Made by a program: the position numbers and the translations under genes. Shown here in pieces: positions 13,307-25,492 of a DNA stretch of 64,000 bases (the stretch's first letter is position 1; the number at the start of each line of letters is the position of its first letter). This DNA is from Hydractinia symbiolongicarpus (Eukaryota > Cnidaria > Hydrozoa > Anthoathecata > Hydractiniidae): positions 24,864,001 to 24,928,000 of the forward strand of contig NC_079883.1 in the NCBI RefSeq assembly GCF_029227915.1, written 5' to 3'. The notes beneath the pieces are model-generated. The model made no database searches. It was given only the letters and a program-made list of their open reading frames with translations, and had not been told where the DNA came from.

Positions 13307-16129
13307 TCTCTATAATAATACGACGCCAGTTCTGTCTGTCTGTCACTTTTGCAAACGCGATATTTTTTACCACCCGAATGCACGAGTTTGTCAAGTTTTT
13401 TTGTTTTGTTTACATTTGTCTCGCAACCGTTAGAAACCACGTGATACAAAATAAACAACATGATTCGCTCAAATTCGTACTTTCGAACGGGACGGCATTC
13501 GAATAGAAAGTTCCCTTGGCGTAAAAACAAACAGATCGATCGACTAAGTTCTCGACAAAAGGCGAACTAAAGAAGCGGATAAAAAATGCCTTAATTTCGA
13601 CGATCCCTTAGTCATGAAAAAGTGCAGATATTAAGAGCAAGGAAAGTCAAAGTGAAGAAGTGGAGTGGATTAAAAAAGCATATAATTTGGAACTGGGTGA
13701 ACATCGACACACAAAACAACAACAAAAGAACGGTCCCTTCGTCTTCAAAAAAGTGCAAAAAGTGAAATGGTAACGTGTTTTAAAAAATAATATATGAGAA
13801 AGACAGAAAAGTCCAAGTGAAGAAGTAGAAGTAAAAGTAGAAAAGTGAAGTTGGAAGCCACAATAAGTTACTTCGGAAGTGAAGAGTGGAGCTAGAAGTA
13901 GTAAAGTAAAGTTAGAAGTAGAAAATGAATGCTAGAGTTTCAAGTTCAAGTGACTTGGAATTCAGAAAAAGTAAAAACTTTGGTATTTTTAGACGTTCCG
14001 TTTTTATATGTAGGACACTTAAAATTGTCAAGGAGAATCGTATTGTCAAAAAAAATCCATTAGAGCTTCAAATTCTTAAAGTTTACCGCATTTTTTATAG
14101 AGAAGCTAGCATATTTGTTTTTGTTATTTTGCATAATTAATGTGTCTCCTGGTGCGTAACTAATGTATTTGTCCTAAAATTTAAAATGCTACATAAAGCT
14201 GTTAGCTGGCTACAATGTGCTGGCGAAATAGAAAATTCTGGTTTGTTGAACTATAACTGCAAATGTCATAATTTTTACATAGCTATTGTTTTCCTTTATA
14301 TGTGTTTTACTAAGCACAAATGGCTAGCTATAGACGTAGCTAAGTCTCCCCAGCTTAAGTATATTTAACTGGGTGTCCTAGCTACTGTTAGCTAGCTAAT
14401 GTTATAGCTTCAAGAAAGCTCCGTCCCATAGTTAGCTCTAACCTATAAGTTATTCCTCTTTTTTTAGGTATTTAGAGCTACCTTTAGTCAAACTTTTCTT
14501 CTTTTTTGAACACGAATTATGGAGTAGCAAGCTAGCTACAAAATCTTTCTTGAACTTTTAGGATAGTGTGATGTGACTCATGTTAATGCCCATAGAGTAT
14601 AGTTTTTTTCACATTACCTGCAAACTTTACAAGGGGACCACATGCAATATCACAAGTGGAACAAATTTTGTAGAATTTAAAGTGTGTGTGTTAAGTTATT
14701 TTTTATTGTTTTGTTTCTGACATCCTGTTAAACTTTTGTCAGGCTACGCGGTGTAGAATGTCAAGTTATTTTTATAAGGGTTATTGATATTACATTAGAA
14801 ATTTACGTGGGTTTATGACTTTGAGTTAAAAAAATTTATGAGAGGATGGTATGGTTGTCCGTTTATATTGTTTGTGTTGCAAAGCGCTGTTATTTGAAAT
14901 TTTGGGTAAACTTTTGTGGAAATAGACCACATGCAATATACTAAAAGAACAAATTTTTGTAGAATTACACTTCATTGTAAGCTGTTGTATAAGCTGATGT
15001 CTTTATATTTCGTAATATAAACTATTGTTGGGGAGAACTAACTGTATGGGATGTCATTTTTGCTGGAAGAAAATTCCATGGTTTCACGGTTTTGTTTTTC
15101 TTGAGAATTTTACAAAATTTTGTAGGGATAAATGTTTGCTGATGATAAAAAAATACTTCACGTTCTGACTGAAACTGTTTTTGTTTTTTATATTTTGTAA
15201 TCTGCTGGGGGAGGACTGTATATAGTACACTGAAATGACTAATTTTTCTAAATTTTGATGTGTTTTATATACCCTTTTTGTGGAAGATTAATAGGTAATG
15301 GCAATATACGACATGCTGAATGAAATTATTTTTGTTGATTTAGATGTGATTCTCAAAAACCAATCTGTTTTACATTTTATTTACGAACCGTATACAATGT
15401 TTCCAAAATAATGATCTTTTTTTATTCAAGTTTCTTCTTTGCTTATTGATTTTTTGACATTTAGGTTCAAAATTGTTGGTAAAGGGTAGTACAGATCATC
15501 ATATTAAAAAAGAAAAAAATTTGTGTTCTTAACTGGTTGATTTTTACATTTTGTGTAAATTTTTGTGGGACAGGATGGTATGCAACTGAAATAACTGATT
15601 GTTGTGGATTTAAATTTGATGTTTTCCACACTATCGCTTTTTCATATTATTGTACAATCTTTTAAGGGAAAGACAATATTTAAAATGTGTAAATAACTTA
15701 TTTTTGTTGATTTGTGCTCTTGCAGGCCAACTTTTTGACATTTCAAAATAAAATACTGAGGGTTTCCAACATAATCACTTATAAGATGTACATATTTGAG
15801 ATGCTTTTTTTCTGACATTGGTATTATCCGTGTTGTGACTGTTGGTGTTGTAACTGTCGGTGTTCTTACTGTCAGTTTTGCGAGTATTGGTGTTGTGAGT
15901 GTCGTTGTTGTGAGTGTCGTTGTTGTAACTTTTTATAAAGTAGATTTTGCATCTTGCAAGCTGTTCTTTTTTTATTTTGTGTAAGATTTGACTTTTGACA
16001 TTTTGTGTAAGATTTTAAGAACATCTTTTTTTGTATATGCACTGCTGACGTCAGCAAAACATCTAAAGCACCCTATTTTTTCAATGGCCCTTTGGCTAAG
16101 TGGATTTTTTAACGGGCCTTATCGACTAG
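13307..16129 (+). mobile_element. Helitron copy H2 (non-autonomous, long)
   Basis: Starts TCTCTATAATAATACG and ends in GGGCCTTATCGACTAG, with a slightly degenerate hairpin upstream (GTGGATTTTTTAAC). The interior shares long similarity with H3, for example the block ATGCTACATAAAGCTGTTAG near 14188 and 18006. It carries a minisatellite near 15830-15930. No helicase or Rep frame was seen. H1 and H2 together split the retrotransposon exactly between A and T. Confidence 0.75.
15828..15932 (+). repeat. GT-rich minisatellite inside H2
   Basis: Degenerate tandem units of about 15-18 bases around GGTGTTGTGA(C/G)TGT. The same region is absent or much reduced in the related copy H3, so it expanded after the copies diverged. 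Confidence 0.6.
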
Positions 16130-17319
16130 TTAGACTAATAATTGATGATTATCTCAGTAACAGATACCAGTGTGTGCAGGTTGACGATAAAGTGTCGTAT
16201 AAATTGTTGATGAAATTTGGAGTACCTCAAGGTAGCATACTGGGTCCTGTTCTTTTTAATCTCTATGTTACTTTGCTAAGCAACAATAGACCAAGTACTT
16301 ATCTTCAATATGCCAACGATCAACACTACAACGACATGTTAAAGTAGACAAGTTAAAAGATGGCATATTATCAATGCAGCACGAAATGGAACATATATAT
16401 GATTGGTCCTCATTCTTTAATTTTCGTCTTAACGTCAGTAAAACGAAAGTTATGCAGTTTTCAACGAATCAAATGTAGCGAAAGCATAATTTATTCGATT
16501 ATGATGTTACCTTGGTAAATGTATTGGTCGTGTTAATGGTTTTAAAATACTTGGAGTACATTTTAGCGAACATTTGTCATGGGATTTACATGTGAACGCA
16601 ATTATTAAAAGTGGTTATGCTGTTTTACGATCTTTACAGCAATTTAAACGTGCAACCGATTACTAGCATCTTATTACTACTATCTTTTTTTCCTGTAACC
16701 GAACGATCATTACAAACGATTACTGTGAGAACAAATTTAATTGAGACAAACAATATTGAGGGTACTTTTGCCCACACTGCTGCCCGCCACTTTAACGACC
16801 TTTTTTTCAACTTCGGCAAGTAAAAAGATACAATAAACTTACAAATTTAGCGAAAAAATATTTTTAATAGTACAACAGCTATACTTTTAAGTTGCTTTGA
16901 TTTTTTATTTATTTATCTGTTTTATCCTTACTTTTATTATACTTAATTTTATGGTTTATTTATGGGTCGTCTATTACCTTTTTTTTCTTTTTTTCCTCAA
17001 TATACATTTGGTTCAACTATTGGTTGTTTCCTATTACGGATAGTAGGTTTTTTATTTTTTATTCGTGACGCTTCAATTTATTCCTTAATTTCATCCTACT
17101 GCCGTTCAATACGTTTTCACAACTCAAGACTTTCGTATGATTATTTGACTGTTTCCTTCATCATGTTCTTTTTTCCCATGTTCATTTTGTTTTTATTTCT
17201 GATTGAATTTTTATTTACGTTCACATATACATTTATTTTTTACGTATTTCAGCATGAACCTTTGTAATTTATGGATGCTTGAAATATATGTCGATTAATA
17301 ATAATCATAATAATAATAA
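16130..17319 (+). pseudogene. non-LTR retrotransposon reverse transcriptase, 3' part and tail
   Basis: The frame picks up exactly where 12593 left off and contains FGVPQGSILGPVLFNLYV (palm motif), then a degenerate catalytic block reading YAND in place of YADD. Later come KTKVMQF-like and W..HV..IIKSGY-like blocks of the C-terminal thumb. It is broken by stops and frame changes after 16345. The element ends in an AAT-rich microsatellite tail (about 17296-17319). The altered YADD block and the stops show that it is inactive. Confidence 0.72.
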
Positions 17320-19868
17320 TCTCTATAATAATACGGACAGTGTGTGTGTCTCCCTGTCTATCTGTAACAGGCAAAGTGGATGTTTATTTTCCTTTGAAGT
17401 CGCCGAAAAAAATTTCCCTTTTACCAGCGGGTTTACATTGTTTATGTCACGTGATGAAAATGACTCAATTTGATTTGCTGAAATAAATTTAACGGCTAAC
17501 TTTCGGAAAATGGTTACCTTCGACACACAAAAAAACAACAAAAGAACGATCCCCGGGAAAAGTGAAAAAAAGTAAGAAAAGTTATTTTTGAAAAAGAAAA
17601 AAAATTCAAGTGAAGAATTGGAAGTAGAAAAGTGAATTTGGAAGATACGATAATTTACTTCAGAAGTGAAGACTGGAGCTAAAAGTGGTTAAGTAAAGTT
17701 AGAAGTAAAAAATAAAGGCTAGAGTTTATCGTGGATTTGAATTCACAAATAGTAAGAACTTTGATATTTTTAGACGTTCGGTTTTTATGTCGCTACAGCT
17801 ACTACGTTTTACTTTTTTATGTAGCACATTTTAAGTTGTCAAGCAGACTCGGATTTCGCAGGAAAAATTCACTTCAAAGCTTCAAATTCTTAAAGATTTA
17901 TATTTTACTGCGTTTTTTAAGCCAGCTAGCATATTTGTTTACATATTTTGCATAATTAATGTATCCCCTGATGCGTAACTAATGTATTTGTCCTAAAAAC
18001 TAAAATGCTACATAAAGCTGTTAGCTGGCTAACAAACCAATTTGCCGGCCAAACGGAACATTGGTTTATTGAACATACTGTGATGCTGGCATTTTTACAT
18101 TATTATTGTTTCTCCTTATATGTGTTTTACCAAGCATATATAGACCTAGCTAAGTCTCCCCAGTTTAAGTATACTTAACTGGGTGCCTTAGCTGCTGAGC
18201 TAATGTTAGCTTTATTCCTCTCTTTTTAGGTATTTATAGCTAGCTGCCTTAGTAGTCAAACTTCTCTTCTTTTTTGAACACGAATTATGATGTAACAAGC
18301 CAGCTAGCTACAAAATCTTTCAAAGACTTCTTGAACTTTTAGGATATAGATGAATTGTGACGTGACGTATGTTTTGATTTTGCATCGAGAACAATGGACA
18401 TGGGCACGCATGTGCCCAGGTAAAAAATATAATCAACAGGCCGCGATGGTCCAAAATAAGTGAATAAAAATGACGCTAAAATTGGTAATGTCTGCTCTTA
18501 AACAGAGAAGAAATAGTTGAGAAAAAACAATTCTAATTCATTTTTAGCCTTATATTCCTAAAAATCTATAAATTAGCATAAAGATTCAATTTGGCTATGC
18601 GGTGCTTCTTTTCTTGCCTGTCAGGATGCGCGCGCATATACGGAACTTTGTAAAAATTCGCAGCTCATCTATATAGCGTGACACATTTTTATGCCAAATC
18701 GTCTCCCATTTCCTGTAAACTTTACAAGGGGACCACATAGAATGTGACAAGTGGAACACATTTTGTAGAATTTGAAGTGCGTCAGCCTACATAAAAAATG
18801 CCAAGTTATGTTTCCACTGGTTGTTGATATTAGATTGCAAATTTACGTGGGCTTATGGCTTTGGGTTAAAAAAAAATTGGGTTTATGCCTTTGGGTTAAA
18901 AACATTTATGAGAGGATGGAATGGTTGTCCGTTTATATTGTTTGTGTTGCAAACTGCTGTTATTTGAAATTATGTGTAAACTTTTATGGAAATACAATAC
19001 ACTGAAAGAACAAATTTTTGTAGAATTGGACTTCATTGTACGCTGTTGTGTAAGCTGATGTCTGTTTAAAATTCGTATTATAAACTTTTGTTGGGAAAAA
19101 CTATGTGATGTCATTTTTGCTAAAAGAATTCTACAGTTTCACGTTTTTGTTTTTGTTGAGAATTTTACAAAATTTTGTAGGAATAAGTGTTTGGTGATGA
19201 TAAAAAAATTACTAAATGTTCTGACTGAAACTGTTTTTTGTTTTTTATATTTTGTAATCTAATGCGTGAGGACTGTATGTAATAAAAAAACTAATTTTTC
19301 TATAACTTCATGTCTTTCATAACCCTTTTTTGGAAGATTTATGGGTAATGGCAATATACAACATGCTAAATGAATTGACTTTTGTTGATTGGGATGTGCT
19401 CCTCCAAACCGATCTGTTTTAGATTTTGTGTAAATTTTTGTAAGGACGGACCGTATATAATGTTTAAAAAATAATGATCTTTGTTGATTCCAAATTTACT
19501 CCTTGCTCATTGCTTTTTTTATATTTAGGTTTAAAATGGTTGATAAAAGGCAGTGCGGATCATTATAATATAAAAATAATAATTTTGTGTGTTAACTGTT
19601 TAAGTTGTGCGTTTTGTGTATATTTTTGGGGGACAGGATGGTATGCAACCGAATAAATGATGTTGTAACTTTCTATCAACTAGATTTTATATGTGTAAAA
19701 TTATAATAACTTCTTTAGAAACGGTGTTTTTGAATTTTCAGTTTGATTCTTATGGCAAAGGGCAGTATTCAACATACTGAAATATTTGCTGATCTCATCA
19801 AAATTTAAATGACAGATCTTTCCTATTGTTCTGCCTAAGTAGATTTTCTCACGGGCCTTCTCGACTAG
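17320..19868 (+). mobile_element. Helitron copy H3 (non-autonomous)
   Basis: Starts TCTCTATAATAATACGG within the retrotransposon's AAT tail and ends ...TCTCGACTAG. The terminal stem is degenerate (GTAGATTTTCTCAC). The interior is homologous to H2 (for example 13925-14500 against 17710-18300). It is followed without spacing by H4, forming a head-to-tail pair. Confidence 0.74.
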
Positions 19869-20023
19869 TCTCTTATAATAATACGAAGAGTGTGTCTGTG
19901 TGTCTGTAACAGGCAAAATGGATATCTTCATTCTCCTTTGATGTCGCCGAAAAACGTAAGTCTTAAGTGTTAAATTTTTTGACGTTACGGTGCGACGTCA
20001 ATATCACTACTTTAAAGTCAATA

Positions 20024-20611
20024 TCTCTATAATAATACGCTAATTCCGTGTGTCTGTCTGTCACTTTTGCAAAGTGGATTACATTCTTCAAAATTTTCTT
20101 TAACAAATTCTATAAAGCATCGCCTATAAAATTGTTCAGTAATTTACCAAACTTTACCGATAAATAGTATTGACGTCAAAGGAAAGTTAATTAAGATTAG
20201 TGAAGCCATTACAATGCACTTAAAACTTTGAGGCCAAATAACTTGGAAACGAGGTGGTGACGTCAATGTTTTTTCACCGCCTGGGTAACTAGGGACAACC
20301 TGGGACCAATTTGGGTAAGTTTTTCAAACCTGGGTCCCCGAATCCGTTTCGGAATAGACGGTTTGATGACGTCATCAAAAAACCTTTAAACCTTGATATC
20401 TCTGCAACCGTTTGTCAAAGATACATGATCATATACATTTTCTTGATCAGCATTTCAAGATCTATACGATGAAGTCAACAGGTATACATATTTCTGAAAA
20501 AATTTTTTTGGGTTCTCACAGGTCTCTGCTGATGTCTGCAAAATTTAAATGATGGTTGTTTTTCTCCGTTATCCTGCCTAAGTGGATTTTTTCACGGGCC
20601 TTATCGACTAG
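20024..20611 (+). mobile_element. Helitron copy H5
   Basis: A short copy with TCTCTATAATAATACGC at the 5' end and the GGGCCTTATCGACTAG 3' end; the stem is GTGGATTTTTTCAC with one mismatch. It is very similar to H6 in sequence and is placed head-to-tail with it. Confidence 0.76.
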
Positions 20612-21349
20612 TCTCTATAATAATACGCCAGTTCCGTGTGTCTGTCTGTCACTTTTGCAAAGTGGATTACATTCTTCAAAATTTTCTTTAACAAATTCTA
20701 TAAAACATCGCCTATAAAATTGTTCTGTAATTTACCAAACTTTACCGATAAAATAGTATTGACGTCAAAGGAAAGTTAATTAAGATTAGTGAAGCCATTA
20801 CAATGCACTTAAAATTTTGAGGCCAAATAACTTGGAAACGAGGTGGTGACGTCAATGTTTTTTCACCGCGTTGGTAACTAGGGACAACCCGGGACCAATT
20901 TGGGTAAGTTTCCCAAACTTGGGTCCCCAAATCCGTTTCGGAATAGGCGGGTTGATGACGTCATCAAAAACCTTTAAACCCTAATATCTCTACAACCATT
21001 TGTCAAAGATGCATGATCCTATACATTTTCTTGATCAGCGTTTCAAGATCTATACGATGAAGGCAACAGGTATACAAATTTCAAAAAAAAAATTTTAAGG
21101 TTTTGACGGGTCTTTGCTGACGTCAGCAAAATTTTTAATCTCTGATATCTCCTTAGGCGTTCGTCGAGAACATATGATCCTGTACATTATTTTAACCAGC
21201 ATTTCAACCTCTACACATTACAGACAAAGAATAAACAAATTTAGCGAATTTTTTTATCTGCACTGCTGACGTCAGCGAAACATCTAAAACAACTTTATTT
21301 TTATTAACCTTTTGCCTAAGTGGATTTCTCCACGGGCTTTATAGACTAG
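20612..21349 (+). mobile_element. Helitron copy H6
   Basis: Starts TCTCTATAATAATACGC directly after H5's CTAG and ends ATAGACTAG with the hairpin GTGGATTTCTCCAC. It shares nearly all of H5 but has extra internal sequence near the 3' end. The H5-H6 pair sits inside H4 at an A|T junction. Confidence 0.76.
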
Positions 21350-21379
21350 TCTTAAATTAAATTAATGAAGCCATTGCAG

Positions 21380-24300
21380 AACCCTCGTCCCCAGGGTTTT
21401 TTGCCTTCTTGATATGAGAGATGACGTCAAAAAGTACCCTGGTATCGTTGACTGGATATTGACATATTATTGACTTTTACATTTTCGCATAATTATTACG
21501 TCATAATTAAAATGGCGCATTGAGCCGTGGTCAATGATATTTGTAGACAAAAATTTATAAAAAACGTTTGGTTTTTCGTTGTTAGATTTTTAAAATATAA
21601 CTGACTAGTTCATCGTTGTACATTAAGAAAAGAATATTGGACTGCTGAAATAATAAAACAACAGTCCTGTGTTTTAGCAAGTGTTTGTAGCCATGCTAAA
21701 CCTAGCTAAAACAAGGTTGTTAATATGCTTATCACGTAGTAGGTGATGAAAAAATTACTGCAGACGTGCTGATAACAGCCATCTTTATGTATTTTAGCTT
21801 AGTACTTTGTTTACATTTAGCTATTAGCAACCCCAATTTTTCAGCGTTTGCGAAATACGAAAGGATTAGAGACTTTATTCCTCCGTAAAATACAATAGCA
21901 ACATATTTGTTTTGAAATCAGATGCACAATAAAAAATTCTACAAGTACGTATATTTCTGGGCACCTTATTTGCAAAAATTTATCAAATATTTACTTAAAT
22001 TAATGAATTTGTTTACGAAAAAGATTAGAATAAAACTAAGAGAAGGGGGGAAACTAACGTTTCTGAGAAATCTATAAATTTCAATAATACCTTAACCGTA
22101 TTCATGCAGAGGCAGGTAAAATCAACCCGCTCCACCCACAAGCTCAAAAAGACGCTGTATGGTAACAAATTGGCACATTTAAACTTAAATGTGGCGAGTT
22201 TTTTATTGACAAAGTAGCTTTCTGTGATATAAGAAGATAGGAAACATGGTTGCACCAATCAAGCATTGCACATATTTTTGTTTACACCCTATTTCAATCA
22301 AGAAAATTGGTCATGTTTTTGCACATAAATCTTTGTCAAAATTATATACTGTCACAAATCGTTATCGGTGTCCCTGAAAACAACTAAATTCAGAAACTCA
22401 GGAACTATGATAATAGTGGAAATATTTTTTGACTCAAATTTTTCAAACCAACCTAAAAAAATGTTATAGCAACATTTAAGTGTTTACTTTAATTTTATTT
22501 TTAGCAAAAAGTATAGTTTCGAACAAGAAGTATTTTAATAGCCCACTTTACTGGGCACCTTAACAGCTATTTTCCACTTTAAGAAAATTTTCCATGGAAC
22601 GAAATAATTAAGAACAGGTCATAAGATTTTCTACTTGTAATTTCCATTTCACAACAATGTGCATATTTATACAGAAAGTAAACACACTTTGTGCAATTTT
22701 CGCAAAACGAAATAACGTGATTGGCTAAATAATTCTCCAATTGTCTTTTTCGTACACAACGCAAAGAAAAAGTTGAACCCGATTCTACTTTGCTCAGAAC
22801 AGAACAAACAAGAAAACTTTCTGTTCACGGATGTAAACATTTTAAGTATGCATGCTCAGACATTTTTCTGTTCCTTTCCATTCCATTCCACAGAAAATTT
22901 TCTGGAAGTGGAAAATAGCCTTTACCTTATATCCCTTTAAGTACATATACTTAAAGATGACTTGCTATAAGCTTTGTTTACATTTTTTTCGGCAGGCAAA
23001 TAGATTTTTTTAACCAATCAGATCTCTTAAAAAAACATTATTAGCCAATTGAATTGCTTTATTTTGCCTGCCAAAAAAATTAAAAAAAAATTTATCAATT
23101 TATCAATTTATCAAATAGCAAGTCATCTTATATTGCTTTAGCTACTAAAAGAATGTCAAAATGTCTAAGGCAAGCCTTTAGCTATAATATCTGAGGCTGT
23201 GTACATATATCCAGAAATTAGTCTGCCCTTCTCTTCACTTCCTTGTTTTTTTTCATAGGATTCAAAACGCCACAGAAATTAAATTTTTTTCCATAAAGTG
23301 GATTTGAAATCTAACAATGAACTACCAAAGTTCAGCAAAGAAAACCTTTTTTCAAAAAGTACCTAGCTAACTAAACTATAGTAAAGTATTACGAAACCCG
23401 TAATAAAACAGCAGACCTCTTTTTAAACTTTAAAGACGCTTATTGAAGCTTGGAGGAAAGAATACGCAAGGAGAAACAACTTCATTTCTGTACGCTTTAA
23501 ATGTATTGAATTTTCTATTGTTTTTAATTTCAAAAGAATCAGTGCGTGAGGTGCTCGACCGAGTCTTTTTCGCAAAAAAATGATCAAATTCCATATTCTC
23601 CTTTAATAGGGGCTAACTTTTTTCTATTGAAATCTGACTGTAACACGCTGAAGGCACGTGATTATTGTGTGGAAAGTGTGCCTAATATAAGTCGGTAAAC
23701 ATTGCTGTTAAAAACTTCAACAATACGTTTGGAAATAAGCGTTTAACCATGATATTAACCTATTTTTGCAGGCTTGAGTATACCACTTTGATCATGAAAA
23801 ACAATATAGATAGATATGCGCCGGACGAGTGCCGACAAAATGTGTGCTGGATTAATGTTTATTCTAACTAAAGAAATAACTTCTTATAACAGAACGTCGT
23901 TTTAAAACGAGATATAAACTTTTTCTTTTTGTTTACAAAAATGTCGAGCAAGTGCTTCCTCGCTAATTATGTTAACATAAAAACAAAAGAAATTTTACCG
24001 ATTTCAATATGGCTTCTCTTGTTTTGATAATATTATCAAATTCATCATCAAATTATCTAATTGTTTTTATAACCAATCATAGTTGCGAATTGTTATTCAC
24101 GAATAATTTAGTCACACAACCGCCAAAATTTCAAATTAAGTTTGTATACAGACACCTGCTAGAACCTCACGCAGTGTTTCAATAGAATTAAAAGAGTTGT
24201 TTCTCCTTCCGTATTCTTTCCTCCAAGATTGAAGTTACCAAGATAATTTTTGTATTGTATATTTTGGTCGTGAGACAATACAATATGTTAGTACGTTTTC

Positions 24301-24480
24301 TGTTGCTGGAACATAACATTCTGCCCGCTAAATTTCCGCCATTGTTAGTCGCATAAATTAACGTATGACGCGTTCGCATAATCTGGCCATATATTGGCCA
24401 AAAATCACTCAACAATACCAGGGTATTTTTCGTCGTCCTCTCTCATATCAAAGAGACAAAAAACCCTAGGGACGAAGGTG
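21380..24480. mobile_element. non-autonomous TIR DNA transposon
   Basis: Imperfect terminal inverted repeats of about 70 bases: the left starts near ACCCTCGTCCCCAGGG and the right ends CCCTAGGGACGAAGGT. Both arms then carry a GATATGAGAGA-like stretch and TACCCTGGTAT further in. Flanking GCCATTGCAG and GCCATTACAG look like a 10-bp target duplication inside Helitron H4. The interior has no transposase frame. Superfamily not resolved; 9-10 bp duplications are typical of Mutator-like elements. Confidence 0.6.
23449..24228. repeat. inverted repeat pair, possible MITE inside the TIR element
   Basis: CTTGGAGGAAAGAATACG at 23449 faces its inverse, CGTATTCTTTCCTCCAAG-like, ending at 24228; the arms are about 33 bases. 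The same end appears near 515 and as a near-palindrome at 37983-38029, so this is a dispersed family. Confidence 0.5.
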
Positions 24481-24990
24481 GCCATTACAGTGCACTTAAA
24501 ACTTTGACGCCAAATAATTCGGAAACAGGGTGGTAACGTAAGTCATTTTACACTGCGTGAGTAACTAGGATTCACCTGGGTCCAATTTGGGTAAGTTTTC
24601 CAAATCTGGGTCCCCGAATGCGATTCGGAATGAACGGGATGATGACGTCACTAAAAAACCTTATTGAACCACAATATTTTCGTAAGCGTTTGTCAGAAGT
24701 ACATGATCCTATACATTTTATTCATCATTGTTTGATGCTCTACACAATAGAGGCAACGTGTAAACAAATTGCCGAAAATAGGCAATCGTTCAAAGCATAC
24801 TATTCTATACATTATTTATATCAGCGTTTCAATCTCTATACAACAAAGGCAACCGGTAAACAATTTTCCGAAAAAAAATTTTAATGTATTGACTGACGGG
24901 TTCTTGCAGATGTTATCAAAATTCAAGAGATGGTTCTCTTTTCCATTGTTGTCCGGCCTAAGTGGATTTTTCCACGGCTTTATCGACTGG

Positions 24991-25492
24991 TGATCAAATA
25001 ATTTAATCGCATTGCTTGGAACCTTACATTTAATAATTTTCTGAGGACAAACAATGGGTTTTCAAAAAAAAAGAAAAGATGCAAAGGTAAAATTCCTGTA
25101 TGATGTTTAGGCAAGGAATATATCCTGGAAGAAGCACGTGTAATTTTAAACGCTGTTTACCTACGGCTGATCTTAAATGCTAATTTTACGTTTTGAACAA
25201 AATTCCGGACGGACAAGTGTAAAATCCAGTTGATTATAGTAAAAATATTTTTTTTCTTGCTCTCACAGAAAAAAAAATAAGCATAAGCTTATACTTTCCC
25301 TGGTAGTTGAATTTAGCCAGTTATGTATAGAAAAAAACAACTGTTTAACAGAAAATTGTAAGACTTTTAAAAATAATAATATCATAATAATAATTTCGGA
25401 TTCGGATTTTAAGAAAAAGCTCTCGGGTATATAAGCTAAGTTTTTCCTCTTAATTTCATTTGTCCGTTCTTCCGACTTTCTTTGACATGCAA
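24991..25492. other. short non-coding spacer
   Basis: AT-rich sequence between the Helitron cluster and the next transposon. I see nothing in it. Confidence 0.5.

Larger units (their letters stand above)
19869..24990 (+). mobile_element. Helitron copy H4, interrupted by nested insertions
   Basis: The 5' part, 19869-20023, starts TCTCTTATAATAATACG and runs to GTCAATA. It is then broken by the H5-H6 pair (20024-21349), resumes at 21350, is broken again by an inverted-repeat transposon (21380-24480), and resumes at 24481. It ends near 24990 with the hairpin GTGGATTTTTCCAC and a mutated end (CTGG for CTAG). Comparison with H1 around 12750-12790 supports this order. Confidence 0.68.
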
